Shown: positions 27,001 through 35,234 of the stretch, one piece after another | Layout of the letters: each line of letters begins with the position of its first letter | Numbering within the stretch: position 1 is the first letter of the stretch | NCBI RefSeq assembly: GCF_019837165.1 | Contig: NZ_JAGYHC010000001.1 | Location: forward strand, 992,001-1,056,000 | Origin: Virgibacillus sp. NKC19-3 | GTDB lineage: Bacteria > Bacillota > Bacilli > Bacillales > Amphibacillaceae | Length of the DNA stretch: 64,000 nucleotides | Direction: 5' to 3' | The notes under the pieces: generated by a model | The model's input: only the letters and a program-made list of their open reading frames with translations | Told to the model about the DNA's origin: nothing | The model's database searches: none | Position numbers and translations under genes: made by a program

Positions 27001-29314
27001 TGGTTCTTTAGTATTCATTGTTCACCATTTAGTGGTTGATGGTATTTCTTGGAGAATTATATTGGATGACTTTCATTCTATAATTGATAATAGTATTAGG
27101 AATTATAAAGAAGTTTATAAAAACTACTCTATATCATATATTGAATGGGCCAACAGCTTAAAAGAGTATGCAGATTCAATTGAAGTTAAAGAACATTTGG
27201 ATTTCTGGAAAGAAGATGGAAACGAATATTCAGATTTATTTAGCATTGAAAATTTAAAAGATAATTCTAAGGCCAATTGGAGTTCTTATTTGTTAAAAAT
27301 TGATGAATATGTAACTGAACTTCTGCTGAATGTTCTTTCAAATAAGCTTAATACAAATGCTAATGAGTTGTTAATTTGTATTTTAGCTAACAGTTTATCA
27401 ATGGTTACAAATAAATTAAATCTAACTATAGATATTGAAGGACACGGTCGTGATACCCAAAAAAATGAAAACATATTTAATTCAGTGGGATGGTTCACCT
27501 CTTTATTTCCCTTAAGTTTAAGTTTGCCAAATGAAGATTTTTCAGTTGATTATTTTCATAAAGTCAATGGCAAAGTAAAAAAGACTATTTCTAAAGGAAT
27601 GACGTTTGGCTTGCTAAAATATTTAAATAAGGATGTGGATGTTCAAAAAATTATAAATGATGAAACTAGATCACAAGTTAGGTTCAATTATATGGGGCAA
27701 TTTGATAGCAATGTAGATAATTATATATGGTTTCTTCCTTTCAAAGTAAATACTAGTAATGTCTATTCAAATTGGAACTCTAATCCCTATTTGATTGATA
27801 TAAACAGTTCTATTTTAAATAACACTTTGATGATTAACTTTAACTATACAAAGCCCATAAGAAAAGATTTTATTGTGAAATTAGCAAAAAGATTGAAAGA
27901 GAATATTAAAATATTGGAAAAGGAAGTGCAGAATCTAAATAAAAGTAAAAATATAACTAACTTCCCTGGTATCAACATTAAACAGGAACAATTAAGCAAT
28001 ATTTTAAAATTAAAAAGCAATCAAAAAGTGGAAGAAATATATTATTTGTCTCCCATGCAGAAATCAGTTTTATTTCACAATATTTTTTCAGCTAAAGATG
28101 GGGCAAACTCTCAACAGATAAGCTGGGATTTTATTGGCCCTGTTGATATAGAATCGTTTAAAAGGTCCTGGCAATATGTTATAAATAGACATAGCATTTT
28201 ACGAACTTCTTTTTATTGGAGAGGGCTAAAAGATCCATTACAAGTTGTTAGTGAAAGTTTATCTCTTTCTTTTAGAGATTTTGATTGGTCGCATTATACA
28301 GATGAGGAGCAGAAAGATCTGTACCATGATCTAATTATCAAGGAAAAAAATGAAGGATTTAATCCTACTCATTTACCACTAGTAAGATTTTATTTGATAA
28401 AAACTTCATCAACATCTTTGAAATTTGTATGGAGCTATTGGAGTTCTTTATTTGATAATTGGAGTTGGACAATAATACTAAAAGAAGTCTTTGAAAAATA
28501 TAAAGCTTTAGAAGGCTTAAATGAATATGAGACTCGTACAGCTCCTAGATTTTCTCAATATATAGAATTTATTAATAAACAAGAGGACAAAACATCTGAT
28601 TATTGGAAAAAGGAGTTAGCTGATTATAAAGGAATGGTACCTTCATTATCAAAATTAAAAATTAATAAAAAGGTTCCCTTAAACATACAATCATTAGGTT
28701 TTGATCTTTCAAAAGACTTATCAAATCAACTTTATAGAAAATGTAGAGAATATAAAGTTACTATCAGTTCATTTTTCCAAGCTGTATGGAGTATGTTTTT
28801 ATATAGAAAAACTGATGAAAATGATCTATTGTATGGTGTTCTTTCCTCTGGAAGGCCTAGTAACTTAGAAGGTATTGAAAATATGGTTGGTTTGTTTGTG
28901 AATATATTACCAGTTCGACTTAGAATTACAAATGATTCAAGTGTATTTGAAATTGCCAATCAGATACAAGAAAAACATATAAACGGTAAGGGTTACGAAC
29001 ACGCATCAATGCAGCTTATTTCAAAATGGGCAGAGATTCCTATGAATTTACTTCAAAGAATTATTAGAGAAAGATCTATTGTATTTATTACAAATCCAAG
29101 TATTGAAAATATGGATTCGGTCTCTAATATGAATCTGCCTTATAAAGATTTTAAAAATAATTTTCAAATTGATGTACCTCTAAGAGTTTTTGTATCTTTA
29201 GGTGAATTTATATCATTTAATGTAAAATATGACAAATTTCTATATGATGAATCGACAATTGAAGAAATAATTTCGTACTTTAAAAGTTATTTAGAATGTA
29301 CACTAAGCTTATAG
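24035..29314 (+). CDS. NRPS: C-lobe fragment-A-PCP-E-C(no catalytic His)
   Basis: 1759 aa from a TTG start behind a GGGAGGAG site. The first ~240 residues match only the C-terminal lobe of a condensation domain. The A domain (about 250-770) has TSGTTGKPKGV and SDIS at A4; its aligned code DIWEMTADDK has three acidic positions besides Asp235, hinting at a basic side chain, but I do not recognise it. The PCP Ser813 is in GGDSI. An epimerization domain follows with HHLVVDG (first His at 997) and FNYMGQFD, so a D-residue is predicted. The last domain (about 1320-1759) is C-like, but HHxxxDG reads WSSLFDN (Trp1469, Ser1470, Asp1474), so it is unlikely to condense and could be a docking or recruiting platform. 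Confidence 0.92.
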   Translation: MSFEIQNQLEPYTSSDKEFWIESLHSEIHPCSIIEDHNENGSRIPKYDKVSFSLDQKLSKRISDLSVKNDLSLFLVLLANTKILFNKYNLLKEIAIGVPSYKSSNSVIEGNIYPIISQINDEDTFKDLLIQIRENVLKAYKRQNVLMDEVLDHLGDKRANFFNVTVSLKSIHKSYEINQYSSDFVICFNKISQEEIKCDFKYNKRLYNYNTIKRLIDHLKKILDQSLNNINIAISDFKLITNSEKELIIRNNNKNQKKLIDEKTTYEIFNDIAKKNPSKTVVVHNNLRITYGELNKKVDLITSNLLNLNVKKGEFIGVFLERGIDFLASILAILKVNCIFVPLDPANPDERIRYMIDDSDITKIISNTSNYEQQRSLFPLNVILTDSLATNFLGNLNKLDVNYSIHNPMYIIYTSGTTGKPKGVIIRHDGALNHIYAEVDKLDLRKSFNFAQTAPLSSDISIWQFIGPVLFGGKTVIVDKEKLLNPKEFISIIREEKVSIVELVPSVLKIINDYIKDYPSEKELGFNLEWMMVTGETVRVDLINDWLSYFPDIKVVNAYGPAEASDDIAQYIITSSLKKGTLRIPIGKPIHNISIYILDQNLEIVPYGVPGEICVSGVGVGNGYINNQKSKESFIPNHIDSNGSVLYRTGDLGRLMDDGNIEYLGRIDNQVKINGHRIELEEIEILLSEHSLIKNSVVSIKRMGDKNILVAYYVIEEKKQSDSQDKLSLFREFLSEKLPSYLIPSKFIEIENIPTSNNGKINRLALPDPYEESVSFQPETNTVMYNLLKIWKSLLQQDIINLNDNFYELGGDSIIAIQIVARAKKEGIIISPQQIMYSHPTIFELSKIAKLEQENNQKTTIKRQVYSPITPIQSWFFKQDFNNRNDFNHHIFLELRCDLSKEILMQSIENLMNMHESLKYKFRIEGKEWIQYIDQNPEVPLAFFDISKLKIDKQDAFIESKINEINNEIDIEKGPIFSVVYFYRGSNSFGSLVFIVHHLVVDGISWRIILDDFHSIIDNSIRNYKEVYKNYSISYIEWANSLKEYADSIEVKEHLDFWKEDGNEYSDLFSIENLKDNSKANWSSYLLKIDEYVTELLLNVLSNKLNTNANELLICILANSLSMVTNKLNLTIDIEGHGRDTQKNENIFNSVGWFTSLFPLSLSLPNEDFSVDYFHKVNGKVKKTISKGMTFGLLKYLNKDVDVQKIINDETRSQVRFNYMGQFDSNVDNYIWFLPFKVNTSNVYSNWNSNPYLIDINSSILNNTLMINFNYTKPIRKDFIVKLAKRLKENIKILEKEVQNLNKSKNITNFPGINIKQEQLSNILKLKSNQKVEEIYYLSPMQKSVLFHNIFSAKDGANSQQISWDFIGPVDIESFKRSWQYVINRHSILRTSFYWRGLKDPLQVVSESLSLSFRDFDWSHYTDEEQKDLYHDLIIKEKNEGFNPTHLPLVRFYLIKTSSTSLKFVWSYWSSLFDNWSWTIILKEVFEKYKALEGLNEYETRTAPRFSQYIEFINKQEDKTSDYWKKELADYKGMVPSLSKLKINKKVPLNIQSLGFDLSKDLSNQLYRKCREYKVTISSFFQAVWSMFLYRKTDENDLLYGVLSSGRPSNLEGIENMVGLFVNILPVRLRITNDSSVFEIANQIQEKHINGKGYEHASMQLISKWAEIPMNLLQRIIRERSIVFITNPSIENMDSVSNMNLPYKDFKNNFQIDVPLRVFVSLGEFISFNVKYDKFLYDESTIEEIISYFKSYLECTLSL

Positions 29315-29701
29315 AAAATCAAACTATCATATAGATACCAAATAATCAGGTTTAAGTTCATACTAAAGAATTTAATAAAAACTATAAAATTAAGAGGTGT
29401 TGGTAGCAATTTAAAGCTAATTATTGGATATTAAATTAAATGTAAATGTCATATAAATTTAATTCTCCAATTAGATTATATTTAACTTTGAAATAGCATA
29501 TGCTTAATGATTCGAGCTATAAATGCTATTTGCTATTTAGTAATACTAAGATTCAAAAAGTTACAATATAGTTAAAAAAGAAATTGCAAAGCACTTTAGT
29601 AAGATAACGGGAAAAGTAAAATGGAAGTTTTTAATGACAAAATAATCAAATTAATTGGCCGTATAAGAACCCTTTAATTTAGAAAGGAATGTGAAATTAT
29701 C
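29315..29701 (+). other. AT-rich intergenic, inverted repeat only
   Basis: 387 bp with no convincing ORF. A 9-bp inverted repeat, AAATAGCAT at 29491-29499 and ATGCTATTT at 29523-29531, separated by 23 nt, is the only structure I see. No T-run follows, so it is not an obvious terminator. A promoter for the free ACP could be here but nothing stands out from the base composition. Confidence 0.4.
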
Positions 29702-29959
29702 TTGATAAGAGTAAATGATTTAGAGGAAAGAATTCGAGAAATTTTAGCAAACGTTTCTGACGATAGTATTAATGCCCAAAATATCAATTTAGATGAGAAT
29801 CTTTTTGAAGCAGGATTTGATTCAATTATGGCTATAAAGGTAATTGTAAAAATAGAAGAATTATTTGATATTCAGTTTGATGACACTGAACTATCATTTG
29901 AAAATATTGAATCAATAAATTCAATGATAAGTATGATTTATAAGAAGATTAAACATTGA
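29702..29959 (+). CDS. Free-standing acyl carrier protein
   Basis: 85 aa, the usual ACP length. The phosphopantetheine serine is in the motif GFDSIMAIK, preceded by the LDENLFEAG loop typical of ACPs and followed by acidic helix III residues. The start is TTG at 29702 behind GAAAGGA; no in-frame ATG is near. It is the first of two discrete ACPs flanking the PPTase gene. Together with the FkbH-type enzyme downstream, it could carry a glyceryl-type extender or starter unit, or an acyl group for the BtrH-like proteins. The partner assignment is inference. Confidence 0.88.
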   Translation: MIRVNDLEERIREILANVSDDSINAQNINLDENLFEAGFDSIMAIKVIVKIEELFDIQFDDTELSFENIESINSMISMIYKKIKH

Positions 29960-31092
29960 TACTTGGGCTAAACACCAAAATCTAATCTAATGATTAGTAT
30001 TTCCATGAGTGTGTTCCAATAAAAAATGGCTCAAAACTTAGCATAAGTGGATCAATCGAGATATTAATTTTATGACTTATCTTCACTATAACGGAGCATG
30101 GAAATCGATACTATCACTTTTTTATACTAATATTTTTATTTTTAGGTATTTTGAATAAATAAACAGATTAACTTGAATAGCCTGCACTATTATTTAACAA
30201 ATCAGTAAATGCTTTTAAAATTTCTAAGGACTTGCTATGATTTTTATGCCAACATAATTTTGCATAATAGAATTATTAAAGCTCCTTTAATAAAATGAAT
30301 ATCCGTTTATTCTATTTTATATAAAGAAAAAAATTTATTAAAAGTCAGATATTTTTGTTCAAAGATATTGACCTGGTACAATGCAAAAAGATAGAATAAA
30401 TAATATAGAAGATTTTTAAAACAATAGATTTAAAGGAGTATTTTCCTATCAAATTAAAATTAGGAATTTTAATTTGATAGGAAAAATAAAGTGGAGAATT
30501 GAATGATTAAATGGGGAATATAAATATAATGATTTTTGAATTGATATAAGGTAAGCCATTATCGAGAAGCGGTTTAATTGTTCATAAGTTTTATGAAATT
30601 TTAATAGTATGAAGCTAGTTTTAGATAAAATCATCATAAATTATTCTTTGCTTATAGATAATTCATCAAAGGTCATAATTTATTGTAGCACGACTATCAT
30701 ATTTTCTATGTGTATCGTTTATGAGTAAAGAATCGTTTATAAAAATTGCTTTTTATTGTGGAAAATCTTCCTATAATTTGATGATTGTACTGTTTCATAT
30801 GTCTAAAGGAATTGATATGCGAACTTTAAACTCTTTATTATATTACCCTTTTTCGAATATTTCATGACTGTTGGTTGGAATAGACAATGATGCTAGTCTA
30901 GTAGTTTTAGCTTTGATATTAAATAATGAAACATATTTTAAATTCCCTTTAAAAAATTAAAATTAAAACAGTGCTATAAATAAAATTTAAGAAAATGTTT
31001 ATTTTAATTTTAATTTAATCTAAAGCACGGATTTTTAATCCTAAGATGAGCTATATTCAAGCGTTTGTATTATAAAAAGAGGATGAATAATT
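29960..31092 (+). other. Long AT-rich non-coding stretch
   Basis: About 1.1 kb without a supportable gene on either strand; short open frames here lack ribosome sites and recognisable composition. It contains one striking perfect inverted repeat (30441-30485, listed separately). It may be decayed sequence or regulatory DNA between operons. Confidence 0.5.
30441..30485 (+). repeat. Perfect 21-bp inverted repeat, 3-nt loop
   Basis: Arms 30441-30461 and 30465-30485 are exact reverse complements around the loop AGG. The sequence AAAGGAG lies just upstream. There is no T-run after the stem and most pairs are A-T. It could be a cruciform, an operator, a remnant of a small inverted-repeat element, or an RNA hairpin; no gene ends close by. 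Confidence 0.7.
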
Positions 31093-31803
31093 TTGGTGAA
31101 AGTATATTCAGTTAAAATTGAAAATCTCGAATATAATATATGTGATGCTTTACCTTTTCTTTCAGAGGAAAGAAAGTATCGAATTAAAAAAATGAGACAG
31201 ACATCAGATCAAATTAGAAGTATTGTAGCTGAAACAATGATAAGATTACTTATCATGCGAGAATATAACATAAAAAACAAAAAAATTCGTTTAAGTTTTA
31301 ACGATTATGGAAAACCCTTTTTAGAGGGTGTACCCAATTTTAATTTTAATTTATCTCATTCTGGTAGTTATATTCTTTGCTCTACATCAAAGCATCCAGT
31401 AGGCATTGATGTTGAAAAAGTTAATCATATAAATTTAGATGTAGCAAAACATTTTTTTACTAAGGAGGAAATTGCTTTTATAAATAAAGCTGATACTGGA
31501 ATTAGAGTAGAACGGTTCTATTCAATATGGACAGCAAAAGAGAGTTATATTAAATTTTTGGGAAGGGGATTGTCAGTACCATTAACTTCTTTTGGGATAA
31601 AAATTGATAATAATTCAATAAGCATATCTAATGAAGAGTTCAATCAAAAAAAACATTTTCCGTGCTATTTTAAATCATACGATAAATTTGATAAATACAA
31701 GGTCACGTTATGTTCAAAAAGTCATAATCAGCCTGATGCTATTTATGAAATTGAGTATAACAAATTATTTGAAGAGTTTATGAAGTTAGTTTATAGAAAT
31801 TAA
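31093..31803 (+). CDS. Sfp-type 4'-phosphopantetheinyl transferase
   Basis: 236 aa, the usual Sfp length. It would convert apo PCP and ACP domains of this cluster to the holo form by moving phosphopantetheine from CoA to the conserved serine. The family signature is clear: PVGIDVEKV with the Mg-binding Asp and Glu, then FYSIWTAKESYIKFLGRGL, matching the WxxKEAxxK core, and an N-terminal substrate helix with LSFNDYGKP. The start is TTG 31093 or GTG 31096, behind AGAGGATG. It lies between two free ACP genes, which supports a cluster-dedicated role. No residue needed for catalysis appears missing. Confidence 0.93.
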   Translation: MVKVYSVKIENLEYNICDALPFLSEERKYRIKKMRQTSDQIRSIVAETMIRLLIMREYNIKNKKIRLSFNDYGKPFLEGVPNFNFNLSHSGSYILCSTSKHPVGIDVEKVNHINLDVAKHFFTKEEIAFINKADTGIRVERFYSIWTAKESYIKFLGRGLSVPLTSFGIKIDNNSISISNEEFNQKKHFPCYFKSYDKFDKYKVTLCSKSHNQPDAIYEIEYNKLFEEFMKLVYRN

Positions 31804-31867
31804 AAAATGTAAAAATTGTTGATTATCATTATCTTAAATTATATCAATTAAGTATAGGAGTGAATCT

Positions 31868-32128
31868 ATGGAAAGTCAAGAATTAGAAAATAGAGTAAGG
31901 TTAATAGTTAAAACCTGCTTAAATGCTAATGAAGATTTCAATAGCATTTCTATTAAAGACAATTTAGTTGATTTAGGTCTAGACTCAATCCAGGGAATAA
32001 AATTATTAGTATTAATTGAAGAGCAATTTGAAATAGAATTTTTTGATGAAGAATATAACTTAGATTATTTTAAAGATATTGATTCAATTATTACGATGGT
32101 TAAAAAGCATATAAGTTATTATTCTTGA
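31868..32128 (+). CDS. Free-standing acyl carrier protein
   Basis: 86 aa. The serine for phosphopantetheine is in GLDSIQGIKLL, preceded by DNLVDL. The acidic segment FEIEFFDEEYNLDYF matches helix II/III surroundings of discrete ACPs. ATG at 31868 is preceded by TAGGAGTGAA. It resembles the ACP at 29702 in size and charge but is clearly diverged, so the two probably serve different partners. Being close to the FkbH-type gene it is a candidate acceptor for a glyceryl group (inference). Confidence 0.9.
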   Translation: MESQELENRVRLIVKTCLNANEDFNSISIKDNLVDLGLDSIQGIKLLVLIEEQFEIEFFDEEYNLDYFKDIDSIITMVKKHISYYS

Positions 32129-32176
32129 TGAATTGCCTAAAAGTTACATTTTTATTATTGGAGGGAGGTGATAAAT

Positions 32177-32326
32177 ATGAATAAAAATGAAATTATTAGT
32201 AAGATGAAATACGTAGTTTCAAAGGTTAGTACAGATGAAAAAGGAATGTTTTACAGAGAATGTTATAACTCTAATGAAACTATAAGTCGTGCTGTTTCTC
32301 CTGAAGCTAAATTACCGCATGCTTGA
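32177..32326 (+). CDS. Small peptide (49 aa), conserved-leader family, copy 1
   Basis: An ATG ORF of 49 codons behind an excellent GGGAGGTGAT site. The first ~23 residues (…KNEIISKMKYVVSKVSTDEK) match the ORF at 46953-47087 with only conservative or silent differences, while the C-terminal halves diverge. The nucleotide changes in the conserved half are mostly synonymous or Val/Ile, which argues for translation. The tail is polar and contains one Cys. A perfect 12-bp hairpin follows 10 nt after the stop. The pattern of a fixed leader with a variable core is that of a peptide precursor, but no known family is recognised. Function unknown. Confidence 0.65.
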   Translation: MNKNEIISKMKYVVSKVSTDEKGMFYRECYNSNETISRAVSPEAKLPHA

Positions 32327-32336
32327 TTTTGATCAA

Positions 32337-32365
32337 CTAGCCAATTCACATTCTGAATTGGCTAG
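32337..32365 (+). terminator. Hairpin after small peptide 1
   Basis: Perfect 12-bp stem (CTAGCCAATTCA, 5-nt loop, TGAATTGGCTAG). The T-rich tail after it is weak. The same stem, with another loop, follows the second peptide copy at 47105-47133. A terminator or a 3'-end stabiliser is most likely. Confidence 0.6.
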
Positions 32366-32861
32366 ACCAATTTATTTAAAAGGAATTGGACAGGCATTTA
32401 TAAGGCAATGAGTTTTTATCGAATGACTTAAACTATATTCTAGTGTATGTAGCTATATATAATATTTATCTTGAATATTTTCACTGTTAAGATAACAATG
32501 ATTGGAGCCATAGGAATAATCCAGCTATGTCATCTTTTGATCTACTAGTGACAAGAGACTGATCCATCTAAGGCAAAGGTGATACATTCAACTTGAGAAT
32601 AAAAACTTTCAACCGCCTGCGTTAGCTACTTGCCTTTTACCGACGTACCAATTCTTAGTGAATGCTGGAAGGGGCACCACCAGCAGGAATTAGACGGTGG
32701 GACTGTTGTTATGTCAAGATTGAAATTACTGGTTCACTCTATAGCAGAGACGAATCCAAGGTTTTTCTTAAATGGATTAAAAACATAGTAGCTTTGGTTC
32801 ACTTTTATGGCAATATTCAAGTAGTTGCGAATTTATTTTGAATTTAAACGGAGGAATTATT
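32366..32861 (+). other. Intergenic, no supported gene
   Basis: About 0.5 kb. The part at 32600-32760 is less AT-rich than its surroundings. A 59-codon open frame (32662-32841) exists there but has no ribosome site and no recognisable homology. It may be residue of an older element. The ribosome site CGGAGGA for the next gene is at the right end. Confidence 0.4.
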
Positions 32862-33437
32862 ATGACTCATACGTACCATTGTTTAGATCTAAGTGACGTG
32901 TTAAATCATAAGGCTTGCTCATTTAAAGGGTCGGAAGAAATAGGATATTTAACTATATTAGGATCTTCAATACCAGAGGAATTAATGCCACTTAAACAAG
33001 TGTTTGAATATGAATCAATTCCTTTTTTTATGGCTAAGCAAAATATATGGGATAATGTAGAATTAGCTGGCCAAAGAATTTTTTTACCAGAAATTAATGC
33101 TTCAGCAATACACATAATTGGAACTTCTGATAATACAGACATGGAAGAAGACGTAGAAATTTACTACAAAAAATCATTGATTCACAGTATTCCTTTAAAG
33201 CTTAATTATTTTGGTAATAATCCCTCTAATAGTGATAATGAATGTTTCATTCAATTACCCTTTCTGTACTCAAAATCAATAGTAAATACGAAAGTCCAAC
33301 CTTGTATATGGTACACTAGACTGATTCTTCCTGAACCGTCATTAATTGATTCTATTTTGCTTGGAGAAAACCCGTGTATGCATATTTTTTCTATAACTGT
33401 TGAGAAAGCAACTGGAAAGGATTATAGCGATGGGTGA
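32862..33437 (+). CDS. Conserved-looking protein of unknown function (beta-sandwich-like)
   Basis: 191 aa from ATG 32862 behind CGGAGGAATTATT; an upstream in-frame TTG at 32838 is less likely. I do not recognise the family with confidence. The segment with GQRIFLPEINASAIHIIGTS followed by an EIYYKKS strand recalls beta-sandwich carbohydrate-binding or glycosidase accessory domains, a weak impression only. There is no signal peptide or membrane segment. Its stop overlaps the start of the FkbH-type gene (ATGGGTGA), so the two are probably co-translated and may cooperate. Confidence 0.7.
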   Translation: MTHTYHCLDLSDVLNHKACSFKGSEEIGYLTILGSSIPEELMPLKQVFEYESIPFFMAKQNIWDNVELAGQRIFLPEINASAIHIIGTSDNTDMEEDVEIYYKKSLIHSIPLKLNYFGNNPSNSDNECFIQLPFLYSKSIVNTKVQPCIWYTRLILPEPSLIDSILLGENPCMHIFSITVEKATGKDYSDG

Positions 33438-35223
33438 AAATACTAACAGTAAAGATTTGCTAAAAATTTTGCAGTCATTAGAAAATGATAAATTAAATGC
33501 CATAGAGAAAATTCATGTCGCAGTGATAACTAACGTAAACTTACGACCTATATTTGATATATATTTAAAGCATTTCCTTTTACAAAGTAAAATTGATGCG
33601 GAAATATCTTTCCTAGATTTTGATGATTTTTTTGTTAGAATATATAGTCAGCAAAGTAAACTTTTTCACCATGAATATGATTATATTCTTGTTTTACCAA
33701 ATAATTATACGTTTAATGACCATTTATTTAGAATTCCTTATCAATTAGAAGATAAAAAGCTAGTTAATGAGATCGAATTAGTTAAGCAAAATTTACAATT
33801 ATTCTTACAAACCATTAGGAACGAGTCAGATGCTATCATACTATGGCACCTTTTTGAAATGCCAGTTAATCCAATAGTATTAACAAATTCAAATATCAAC
33901 AACGCACCTTATCATATAATAAAAGATTTAAATTATTTTATTGAATATGAGCTTACAAAAAGGAATAATTCTTTTGTAATTGATACCAATACTCTATTCC
34001 ACCGTTTTGGTTCTGATTTTATGTATGATAAACGGCAATGGCATCTAAGTCAATTACCTTATAGTAAGGGGGGATGTAGAGAGCTAACTAGATACATTGC
34101 AAGTTATATAAGAATATTTATTGGGAAAGCTAAGAAATGCTTGGTACTAGATTGCGATGATTTATTATGGGGAGGGATTGTAGGAGAAGAGGGGATATCC
34201 AATGTTCACTTAAGCCCATTTTACCCTGGCTCCTTTTATTATGAATTTCAACAAGAAGTTTTAAATTTTTATAATAGAGGGATTTTGATAGCTCTTTGTA
34301 GTAAAAATAATGAACCTGACGTGATTGATATGTTACAAAATCACCCTCATATGCTAATTAAAGAATATCATTTGGCAGCGCATGAAATAAATTGGGATGA
34401 TAAAGCATCGAATATTACAAAGATAGCAAAAAAGTTAAATATATCATTGGACAGTATAATTTTTATGGATGATACCGAATTGGAAATTCATCAGGTCAGA
34501 AAGCTTCTTCCAGAAGTAAGAGCTATACACATGCCCAGGGAAAAACCGCACTTATTTAAAGATAAGTTATTGGAAGAATATGATCTATCTAATCATTCAT
34601 TGACTACTGAAGACATAAATCGAACGAAAATGTACCAAGAGGAAGAAAAGAGACAAAATGATAGATCTTTAAAAAGCAAAGAAAGTGTTGAGGACTATTT
34701 AAAATCTTTAGAAATGAAAGTAGAAATTTCTATGGCAAGTGAAATGAATATATCTAGAGTTGCCCAACTCACACAAAAAACTAACCAATTTAATTTAACA
34801 ACTATTCGTTGTACTGAAGATGATGTGAAGGCACTTTGTAATAATGAACACTATGATGTTATTGTTATAAAATTGGAAGATCGATTTGGCAATTTGGGAG
34901 TTATAGGAACCTCTTTTATTCGTTACGGCGATGATACTGCGGAGATTGAGCAATTCATTTTATCTTGTCGAGCACTTGGTCGTTCTATTGAGAAAATTTT
35001 ACTGGCGTATATAATTAAAAGGGTTAAAAGTAAAGGATTAAAGCAAATAATTGGGAAGTACAGAGTGTCACCTAAAAATCAGCAGACAAGTTTATTTTAT
35101 CAGAAAAACGGATTTCAGAAAATAGACATTGAGGGCAACTATACTAATTTTCATTGTGAGCTATCAAATTATGCTAATCTGGAACAATGGAGAAATTGGA
35201 TAGAGTGTCGTTCTTTGATATAG
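33430..35223 (+). CDS. FkbH-type HAD enzyme (glyceryl-ACP formation), with C-terminal GNAT-like domain
   Basis: 597 aa. FkbH-type proteins take the phosphoglyceryl group of 1,3-bisphosphoglycerate, dephosphorylate it and load D-glycerate on an ACP. The HAD nucleophile motif is LDCDDLLWGG (Asp241 and Asp243), followed by FMDDTELE. The N-terminal ~220 residues match the SGNH-like part of long family members (WHLFEMP, then RQWHLSQLPYS). The C-terminal ~170 residues look like a GNAT fold (LSCRALGRSIEKILL). ATG 33430 follows GGAAAGG and overlaps the previous stop; an earlier in-frame start at 33400 is less well placed. No FkbI or FkbK-type dehydrogenase is seen in the window, so hydroxymalonyl-ACP formation is not supported here. 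Confidence 0.88.
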   Translation: MGENTNSKDLLKILQSLENDKLNAIEKIHVAVITNVNLRPIFDIYLKHFLLQSKIDAEISFLDFDDFFVRIYSQQSKLFHHEYDYILVLPNNYTFNDHLFRIPYQLEDKKLVNEIELVKQNLQLFLQTIRNESDAIILWHLFEMPVNPIVLTNSNINNAPYHIIKDLNYFIEYELTKRNNSFVIDTNTLFHRFGSDFMYDKRQWHLSQLPYSKGGCRELTRYIASYIRIFIGKAKKCLVLDCDDLLWGGIVGEEGISNVHLSPFYPGSFYYEFQQEVLNFYNRGILIALCSKNNEPDVIDMLQNHPHMLIKEYHLAAHEINWDDKASNITKIAKKLNISLDSIIFMDDTELEIHQVRKLLPEVRAIHMPREKPHLFKDKLLEEYDLSNHSLTTEDINRTKMYQEEEKRQNDRSLKSKESVEDYLKSLEMKVEISMASEMNISRVAQLTQKTNQFNLTTIRCTEDDVKALCNNEHYDVIVIKLEDRFGNLGVIGTSFIRYGDDTAEIEQFILSCRALGRSIEKILLAYIIKRVKSKGLKQIIGKYRVSPKNQQTSLFYQKNGFQKIDIEGNYTNFHCELSNYANLEQWRNWIECRSLI

Positions 35224-35234
35224 GAGAGTATAAA

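Noticed and set aside
29491-29531. 9-bp inverted repeat considered as a terminator for the large NRPS
   Set aside because: Loop of 23 nt, no T-run and 177 bp from the stop; noted only as structure.
32662-32841. 59-codon open frame with plausible composition between the first peptide and the unknown gene
   Set aside because: It has no ribosome site, no recognisable homology and no second copy; kept only as a remark.
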